Under the pieces are notes generated by a model. It was not told the origin of the DNA and did no database searches. It worked only from the letters and a program-made list of their open reading frames with translations. Of a DNA stretch of 20,505 bases, positions 9,001 through 18,000 are shown piece after piece. Source of the stretch: JAWLCG01 sp041687295 (GTDB lineage: Bacteria > Planctomycetota > Phycisphaerae > SM23-33 > FEN-1343); contig JAWLCG010000038.1 in the NCBI GenBank assembly GCA_041687295.1, positions 1-20,505 on the forward strand. The letters run 5' to 3'. The position numbers and the translations under genes are program-made. The stretch's first letter is position 1; each line of letters starts with the position of its first letter.

Positions 9001-12000
9001 AGCCCAGCAGCTCGACGCCGAACTTCGCCTTGACGAGGTCGCGGATGTTCACGTCCGGACTCGACCAGCTGAAGCCGATCGTCCGCGTGTAGCCCACGTC
9101 GCCGCGGGCGGGCTGGATCTCGCCGTCGCCCAGGGCCTCGCCCAGGGCCTCGGGCCAGAGCAGGCCGCTGCCGTTCAGGTCCAGCACGGCGTAATAGAGG
9201 TCGGTATCGTCCTGGATGTCCTGGTCGGCCGTCAGGTACGCCACCATCGGCCGGCCGTCGGGACCGATGACGACGGACGCCCCGGCGTCGTAGAGGTCGT
9301 TGTCGGTGAGGCTCTCGGGGGCGGACCACTCGTAGCCGATGGCGGTCTTTCGGCCCACCGAGTAGAAGATCTCCCGCTCGTTGCCGGTGCCGGCCTCCCA
9401 GCTGGCCAGCATCGCCGGCTCGCCGGTGCCCAGCACGTCCTGGCCGGCGACGAGGTCGAGGTTGCGGACCGGCCCGGCCGCGATGGGCTGGGCCTCGACC
9501 CACGCGCCGTTCTCGAACCAGCTGTGCCAGACGTCCCCGTCGTGGCTCCACACCAGGTGCGTCAGCCCGTCGGCGTCGACGGCCAGCGCGGGCTGGGAGT
9601 CGGAGGTCGTCTCCTCCAACTCGGGCGCCACGTACAGGGCAAAGCCGTCCACGTCAACGTTCTGGGCGATCTCCAGCGTCGGCGGGTTGGCGTCCTGCAG
9701 GCCGTCCTGGTCCATGTCGAAGGGCCGCGAGTCCGTCGTGACGCTGTAGCTGCCCGCCTGCAGGCCGCGGATGGTGAAGGCGCCCGCCGCGTCGGTGATG
9801 GCCGAGCCGACCACGACGTTGCGGTCGCCCTGGGTCTGCAGGATACCGACGGTGAGCCCCTCGACGGGCAGGCCGGTCTGCGGGTCGGTCACGGTGCCGC
9901 GGACGGTCATCGCCGGCAGGAAGTCGGGGTCCTGGGCGTAAAGGGCGGCGAACATGGCCCGCACGTCGCGCGGGGGCGGCTCGCCCTCGACGCGCACCTG
10001 CAGCATCAGGATGTTGAGGGCCTGGACGTAGGCGCCCCACGTGTCGCCCACGCGGGTGCGGAAGGCCACCCAGAAGCCGTCCCAGTCGGCGTCGGTCATG
10101 CCCGCGGGCCGGGCCGAGGCCTCCAGCGCCTGCCAGTCGGTCTCGGTCAGCGGCGTCGTGTCGGTCGGCAGGACCGACCGGGCCCGCAGATCGAAGCCCA
10201 GCCCCGCGCTGGGCGTGTCGAAGTACAGCGGCGCCGAGTGCAGCGCCCCGGGCCGAAGGATCTCGGCCGGGCCCTCGGGGCTGGTGGCCAGCACGTGCAG
10301 ATCGGTGCTGAACATCGCGTCGAGGCCGAAGCCCATCGGCGAGCCGGTGCTGCTGGTGACGATGATCAGCGGGGCGTAGGTGTCGCCGTCGCCGGTGTTG
10401 CCGTAGATCAGCCGAAGCGGGTTGCGCCGGTTGGGCCGAAGGTTCAGCGCCCCGTCGAAGTCGATGTCCACGTCGGGCCCAAGGCCCGCGCTGACGACGA
10501 CCGCGCCGGCCAGGCGGACCTGCTCATCGGTGTTGGCGTCGATGGCGACCAGGTCGTAGGTGCCCGGCGTCACGCCGGTCAGGTCGTAGGTGGCGAAGGC
10601 AGTGACCGAGTCGACCACCTCGGTGCGGACGGGGACCAGGAGGGTCTGGCCGTCCAGCTCGATGCCGATCAGCACCTGGTCGTGCAGCAGGGCGCCCTGG
10701 ATCTTGAGCGTCGCCCGGCCCGCGTTGCCGATGGCCGAGGGGCTCACGGCCGAGAGGCTGAACGGCACGTTCTCGGCGAGGATTTCGTAACCCGTCGCGC
10801 CGGCCGAGCCGTAGACCATCACGTAGTGCGTGCCGGTCTGGGTGATGGGGAAGGTCACCGACGGGTCGGTCAGGAACGGCTCGTTGGCGGCGGCGTCGAA
10901 CTGCCCGCGGGTGGGCATCTGCCCGAAGCGGACGAACAGCTCGCCCGTGGCGTCGGGGTTCTCGCCGGCCAAGCTCAGCCGGACCGTCTGCCCGGCCTGG
11001 GCGTCGAAGCGGTAGTACACCGCCTGGCCGGCCGAGAGGCCCCCCGCCGTCGGCACGCCCAGCTCCAGCTGCGGCGCGTCGATGACGGTGCGGTCCAGCG
11101 AGGCCGACAGGTTGTTCGCCTCGTCGGTCTCGGGGATCTGGTTGCGGATGTCGCTGCGGATGATGACGTGGTACTCGCCGGGCACCACGCCGGGCAGCCG
11201 GGCGGTGACGTCGTGGGTGTAGCTCCCGCCGGCGGCCAGCGTGCCGCTGTGCAGGACGCGGGCGAAGAAGGCGTCGCCGACGTCCCAGGTCTCATCGGCC
11301 GAGATGTACAGCGAGTCGTACCACTGCCCGAAGGCCGGCTCGTCGCCCAGGTTATTCACCGTGTAGGTGACGGTGGCGTCAAGGCCGGGGAACGCATTGG
11401 CCGGGACGGTGATCGTGCCGGCGACCAGGTCGGCCGGCGGGGTGAGCGTCACGGTCATCGGGTCGCGGTCGTAGTCGGCGTTGTTGATCTCGGCGCCGCG
11501 TTCGTAGACCCGGCCCGTCGAGTCGCTCTTGACGAACACCCAGAACGGCCCCGCCAGGCCGCGCGGCACGGTGAAGGTGCCGCTGGCCGTGTAGCTCGCC
11601 CCCGCCTCCAGCGGGCCCGTGCGGGTCAGGTAGCCCAGCGAGTGGTCGCTCGACGGGTCGAAGACCTGGTCCAGCGAGAGGTAGACCGCATCGTACCAGG
11701 TGCCGGTCGCGTCGGCCTGGCCGAGGTTCTCGACGGTCCAGCTCAGCGTGAAGGGCCGGCCCGACCACGCCTCGGCCGGCACGTCGACGGCCGAGACCGC
11801 CAGGTCCGCCACCGGCGCGAGGGTGATCTCGCTGGGCTGCTCGTCCGCCCCGCCCGTGCCGCCGGGGGTGCCGGCGACATGGCCCACGCGGTCGTTGTTG
11901 GCCGTCGCCGAGCCCTCGACGACCCGGGCCTCCCCGTCGACCCGCAGGATCAGGTGGTAGCTGCCGCTGAGGTCCTGCGGCAGCGTCACGGTCCGGCTCT

Positions 12001-15000
12001 GGCTGTAGCCCTCGCCGGGCTGCAGGGCGCCGCTGTGCTGGAAGCGGCCCAGGCGAATGTCGTTGCCGCTGAGCAGCGCGTCGCTCGAGAGGTAGACGTC
12101 GTTGTACCACCAGGTCGCCTGCGTGGCGGCATTGCCCACGTTGCTGACCGCCCAACTCACCTGCACCGATCCGCCCGAGGCGGCCGAGCCGTCCACGGTG
12201 AACTCCGTCACCTGCAGGTCCGCCAGGAACCGCGAGATCGAGATCGGCACCAGCGCCGAGACGTTGTTGGATTCGTTGGACTCCCAGACGTGGTTGTTCA
12301 CGTCGGTGGCAAAGTAGATGTAGTAGTCGCCCGCCGCCACCGACAGCGGGATGTCCACCACCCTCTGCCGGGTGAAGCCCTGCTGGGCGCCCAGCACGCC
12401 GTCGCGGGTGAAGCTCGCCAGCACCAGGTCGTTGCCGACCGTCGCATCGGCCGACAGGTAGACGCGGCAGTTCCACAGGGGCGAAATCGTGTCGCCCAGG
12501 CCGTCATTGAAGATCGTGAACTCGACGGGGATGCCCGTGCCGGCCTCGCCGGCGTTGGGGGCGGTGAACATCGGCACCGTCAGGTCGGCCGGCAGTTGCT
12601 GGACCGTCAGCGGGTCGGCGTCGTGGCCGATGTTGTTGGCGCGGTCGAGCTCGAAGACCTGCTCCTGCGAGTCGGCAAGCACGAACAGGTAGTAGCTGCC
12701 GCTCATCGTGTGCGGCAGGGAGAAGCTGGCCGTCCGCGTCGAGCCCTGCCCCGGCTCCAGGATGCCGTAGTGGCTCTGCGTGCCCAGCAGGATGTCGCTG
12801 GCGGTGTCGAGCGTCGCGTCGGCCGACAGGTAGAACGCGTTGGTCCATCGGCTGTTGGGCGTGGCGGTCGCGCCGTAGTTGGTCACGGCGTAGCTGAACG
12901 TCAGGGCCGTGCCCGCCCGCACCAGGCCCGGGGCCTCAACGAACTCGACCTCCAGGTCCGGCGGCGGGGTGAGGTTTACGTGCGTCGGCGTGTCGAGCCG
13001 CTGGCTGGTGGTGTTGTTGTCCTCCAGGACGTGCTCGTAGGCCTGGTTCAAGGCATCGGCGACGACGATGAAGTAGTAGTCCCCGCTGATGCCGATCGGC
13101 AGCGTCACCGGCAGGTTGGCGACGGTGTAGGACTCGCCGGCGTCCAGGGCGTCCCGGTGGCGATACTGGCCCAGGTAGACGTCCGAACCATCGAGCGTCG
13201 TGTCGCTCGAGAGGTAGACGTAGTCCCGCCAGTCCGACTCGAGCGTTCGGCCCAGGCCCTCGTTGACCACCGTCCAGCTGACGTAGGTGACGTTGCCGCT
13301 GAAGGCCTGGCCCGGCGCGGTGACGCTGGCGACCTGCAGGTCGGCCGGCGGGGTCAGGTGCACCAGAGTCGGCTCGCCGGCGGTGCTGTTGTCGTCCTCG
13401 TGGGTGTGCTCATAGACCTGGTTGTGCTCGTCGGCGCGGACGAGGAAGTAGTACTCCCCGCTGAGGCCCCGCGGCAGCGACACGGTCAGGGCGTTGGTGT
13501 AGCTCTCGCCGGCGGCCAGGTAGCTCGGGTTGGTCGAACGGCCCAGGTAGACGTCCGAGCCGTCCAGCACCGGATCGGTCGAGAGGTAGACCCCGTCGTA
13601 CCACGTCGGCGCGCTGGTCGGGCCGGTGCCGGTGTTGGTGACCGTCCAGGAGACCTCGGTCTGCTGGCTGGAGAAGGCGTCGGTCGGCACGGCCACCGCC
13701 GTCACCTGCAGGTTGGGCAGCGGCGCGAGGCTCACGTCGATGGGCGTATCGTCGACGGTGATGTTGTTGTCCTCGGCCGCGAACTCCAGGATCTGGCCGG
13801 CGGCGTCCGTGCGGACGATGACGTACTGCAGGCCGATGCGGTTGATCGGCAGGCTGATGGTCTGGATCCGGGTAACGGATTCTCCAGCGCGGATCACGCC
13901 GGTGAACGCGAACGAGCCGACGAACTGATCGCCGCCGTAGAACGCGTCGCCCGACAGGTAGACGTAGTCGCTGAAGGTGCCCGCTAGGTCGGCGTCGCCC
14001 TGATTGGTCAGCGTCCAGCTGATCTGGATGTCGCGCCCGGAGACGGCGAGGGTGGGGGCGGCGATGTTCGAGACTACCAGGTCGACCGCCGGCGGCAGCG
14101 AGACGACGATGGCCTCGGAGACCTCGACGTTGTTGGCGTTGTTGGTCTCGGGCTGCGTGCCCGTCGCGTCGGTCTTGACGAGGATGAAGTACGTGCCCGC
14201 CGACAGGTCCACCGTCAGCGGCAGCGGCAGGTCGACGCTTCGGCTGTACTGGTGGGCCAGGCCGGGCTCGAGCGGCACGGCCGAGGCCGCCACCTCGCCC
14301 AGTAGCGTGTCGGCGGCGTCGAGCGTGGCGTCGGTCGAGAGGTACACGCGGTCGACCCAGCCCTCGACGGCTGGATCGGTGCCGACGTTGGCCACGCTCC
14401 ACTCCACGCGCACGCTCTGGCCGAAGACCGCCGTCGCCGGGGCCGACACGTCCAGCACCGTCAGGTCCGGCGACTGCAGGTCGACGGTGGCGACGTAACG
14501 GTCGCTGGTCTGGTCGCCCAGGCCGTCCTGGTCCTGGTCCATCCAGTTGCCCACCGCGTCGGTGATCGACGGGCCGACGACCATCGTGTAGGTGCCGAAG
14601 GCGGCCTGGTCGTTGAAGCGGACCGTCCAGGTGTCGCCCGTGCCGCTCAGGCCGGTGAGCTGGCCCAGGAGGTTCACGCCGCCGGGCCCGACGAAGCTCT
14701 GGATGTCGGCCAGGGTGAAGCTGGCCGGGTCGATCGGCTCGTTGAAGACCAGCGTCAGCTCGCCGAAGGGCGCCGACGCCTGCAGGGCGGGCAGCTGGTC
14801 GATCACGCGCGGGCCGGTCATGTCGATGGCGAACGCGCCGTCGTGGGCGCTGCTGGGCTGGCCCTGCAGGTCGCTGACCGCACCGGCCGGCAGGTGGTAG
14901 CTGTAGCTGCCCTCCACGTTCGGCACGGCCAGGTCGAACCGAACCGTCGCGGCGTCCAGCACCGTCACGCCGGTGACGCTGACGCCGGCGTCGTCGAAGA

Positions 15001-18000
15001 GCAGGTCGCCGGCGTCCACGCTCGACAGCAGGATCGCCTCGTTGAAGCGCACCGTCAGGAAGGTCGGGGCGGCGGCGAAGCCCTGACCCTGGGCCGGGTC
15101 GGTCGCCACGACGGCCGGGCCGGCGGCGGGGTTGGCCGCGCCGTCCTTGCGCAGGGAGATCGTGTACTCGCCCAGCTGCGTCGAGCGCAGGCGCAGCACG
15201 TACGGGCCGGTGCCGCCGGCGGGCACGGTGTAGCGGAGCGTGGCGTTTCGGCCATCGTCGGCGCTGTTGTCGTCGCTGGCGACCAGCAGGCCGTCGGCGT
15301 TGTACAGGTAGACCACCGGGTCCAGCGGGTTGGTCGGCAGGCCCGGGCCGCCCAGCGGTGTGGCGGTGACGACCTCGAGGGTCTCGCCCTCGGCCAGCTC
15401 GATGCGGTAGCCGTCGGCGACCTCGCCGCTGGTCACCAGGTTGTCCAGGGCGGCCGTCTGCCCGCCGCTGCCGCTGGCGAGGATGTAGGCGATCTCGGCG
15501 TTCGCCCGGCTGATCGTCAGCCGTTGCGGCACCCCAGCGGGAGTGTTCCAGCCCGAGACGCTCTGCAGCAGCGTGCCGTCGGCGGCGTAGGCGTTCAGGA
15601 TGCCCGGGTCGCTGGAGTCGTCGCCGATGACGTCGATGGAGACCTCGGTGACCGGGTGGTCAAAGTCCGCCCGCAGCCAGCGGCTCGAGGAGTTCCAGGA
15701 GTAGGACCCGCCGTAGCCGTACACCCGCCCGCCCGTCGAGGCCAGCGTGGACACCAGGGAGGTCACGGCGGTGCCCAGCGGGGTTTGGCCGTCGGAGGCG
15801 ACGGCGCGGAGCGTGACGCCCTCGAAGAAGTGCTCGAGGTTCGTGCCGGGGTTGGCCTGGTCGGGGTCGGCCTCGATGGCGCCGGCGCTGAGGGCGCCGA
15901 CGGCCACCACGGCCCAGCCGCCCTGGCCGTCGGGGGCCCAGGTGAGCGGCTGGGCGGTCTCGAGCTGGTCGTTCCGCTCGGCGTCGAACTGACCGTTCCG
16001 CAGGGCCGTCAGCGAGTAGCGCACGCCTTCCGGGCCGGTCACGCGCAGCAGGTACGCCCCATCGGCCGGGGCCACGAAGCCGTCCACAGCCGCCAGGTAG
16101 TTGGTCGGCCCGGCCAGGCCCAGGGCCAGCATCGCGCCGGTTGCGTCGGTCAGGGCCAGCTCCAGGCCGCTGGCCTCAGGCCCGGCCAGGATGGCCGAGA
16201 GCATCTCGCCGGCCAGCAGCTCGATGCGGTAGAAGTCGTCGGCGCCGTCGGTCTGGCCCAGCACGGCCAGTCGCTGGCCGGTCAGCCCCGCCGGCAGGGC
16301 CGAGGCAGACAGGGCCTCGGCGTCGGCGGGCAGGTCGTTGGAGGTCCCGCCGAGCAGCTCGCCCTCCAGGGCGGCGTTGAGCACGACGCCCAGGCTGTAG
16401 GCGCCCGCCCCGGCCTCGCCGGTCACGGTGACGGTGTAGAGACCCGCCTGCACCGCCGGCAGGGCGTTGAGTACCAGGGCCTCGCCCGCCGAGCCGGCCG
16501 CGGCCGTGCCCAGCACCGTGCCGTCGGGCCCGCGGAGCGTGAGGGTGGCCTGCAGGGCGGCGTCGACGGTCAGCCACAGCGACACGACCTGGCCTGCGTC
16601 GAGATCCAGGCTGAAGCCGTCCGCATCGCCGGTGTCGTTCACCAGGCCCTCAGCGAGAGCCTTGTAGATCAGCCCGCCGGCCGGGGCGATCGGCTCCAGA
16701 CCCGTCAGGGCCTCGGTGTCGCGGTCGACCTGGAAGCGTACGACGAAGTCGTCGCCGGCCAGTCCGTCCCCGTCGCCGTCGAGCCGGTTGCCCCGGCGGT
16801 CGGTGAAGGCGTCAGCGGCACTGAGGAGGCGCAGCTCGTACTGGCCCTCGGGCAGGTCGGCGAACTCGACCGTCGCGACGCTGGTGGCCGGGTCGTAGCT
16901 GAAGCTCACCGGCGTGTAGCTCGTGCCGCTGGCAGTGTCGGTCAGCGTGACGTCCTCGGCGCCCAGCGCATCGGTGGCCAGCTCCTCGCTGAACCGCACC
17001 GTGTAGGTCAGCGCCCCCGGGGCGACCGTGTCGCCTTCAGTCAGCGAGCTCTCGACCACGGTCGGGTCGGTCACGTCGGCGTCGAACTCGGCCGACCAGG
17101 CCTGCAGCGATCGGCCGGCGATGCTGGTCAGGGCCCCGGCGGCGATCTCGACGGTGTAGACCCCATCGCCCGTGTTGGCCGAGCCGATCTCGAACGCCAG
17201 CGTCCGGGCATCGACCACGGTCACACCGTCGGCGGGCACGCCGTTGACCGTCAGGTCACCGGCCTGCAGGCTGCTCAGCAGCACCGGCTCGCTGAAGCTG
17301 ACCGTGTAGGTGGTCGGGAAGGCGCCCAGCAGCGCGCCGTCGGCCGGGTCGCTCTGGATGGCCGAGAAGGCCTCGGCGGCCCCGGTGAAGCCGCTGGCCG
17401 TCAGGACGTACTCGCCGGCGGCGTCGGCGCTGTAGACCCGCAGCGTGTAGGTGCCCGCCTGGGCGACCTCGAAACTGAGCACGGCGTTGCGCCCGTCGGC
17501 GGCGGAGTTGTCGTCGCTGGCCACCAGGTTGCCGTCGGCGTCGTAGAGCTCCAGCACGGGGTCGAGCTCGTTGACGAACTCGCCGGGCCCGCCGGCGGGG
17601 GTGTGGGTGGCGAACTCCAGCCGGTCGCCGGCCTGGGCGGGAATGGCGTATTCGTCCGCCCCGCCGCCGCCGCCGCCGGACCACTGGACCGCCTGGGTGA
17701 ACAGCTGCACCAGCTGGGCCGAGCCCTCGAAGGGCCGGTAGCCGCCGTAATTGCCCGACATGCCGAACATGGTCACCCGGCCATCGCCGTACTCGTGCAC
17801 GGCCACGGCGTCCTGGGCCGAGCTGCCGCGGACCAGCACGGTGCCGAAGGCAGCCTGGCTGATCTCGCTGCCCACGGTCGGGATGACGAACGAGGTCGGC
17901 AACCCAGCCGTCACCGGGTGGTCCACCACCACAGTGTAGGTCTCCGAGCCCGTCGTGCCGTTGCTGCGGCGCAGCGGGATCAGCTCGGCCATCTGGCTGT

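Noticed and set aside
7590..9620. Sialidase activity for the propeller, linking it to the nearby acetylesterase
   Set aside because: There are no classical Asp-boxes, no FRIP motif and no arginine triad that I can identify; the link would rest on proximity only.
3275..13987. A 3,570-codon open frame on the plus strand opposite the giant gene
   Set aside because: It has no domain pattern, is rich in Arg, Gly, His, Val and Ala, and has the look of the antisense frame of GC-rich DNA, where stop codons are rare. The minus-strand frame has clear protein domains throughout.
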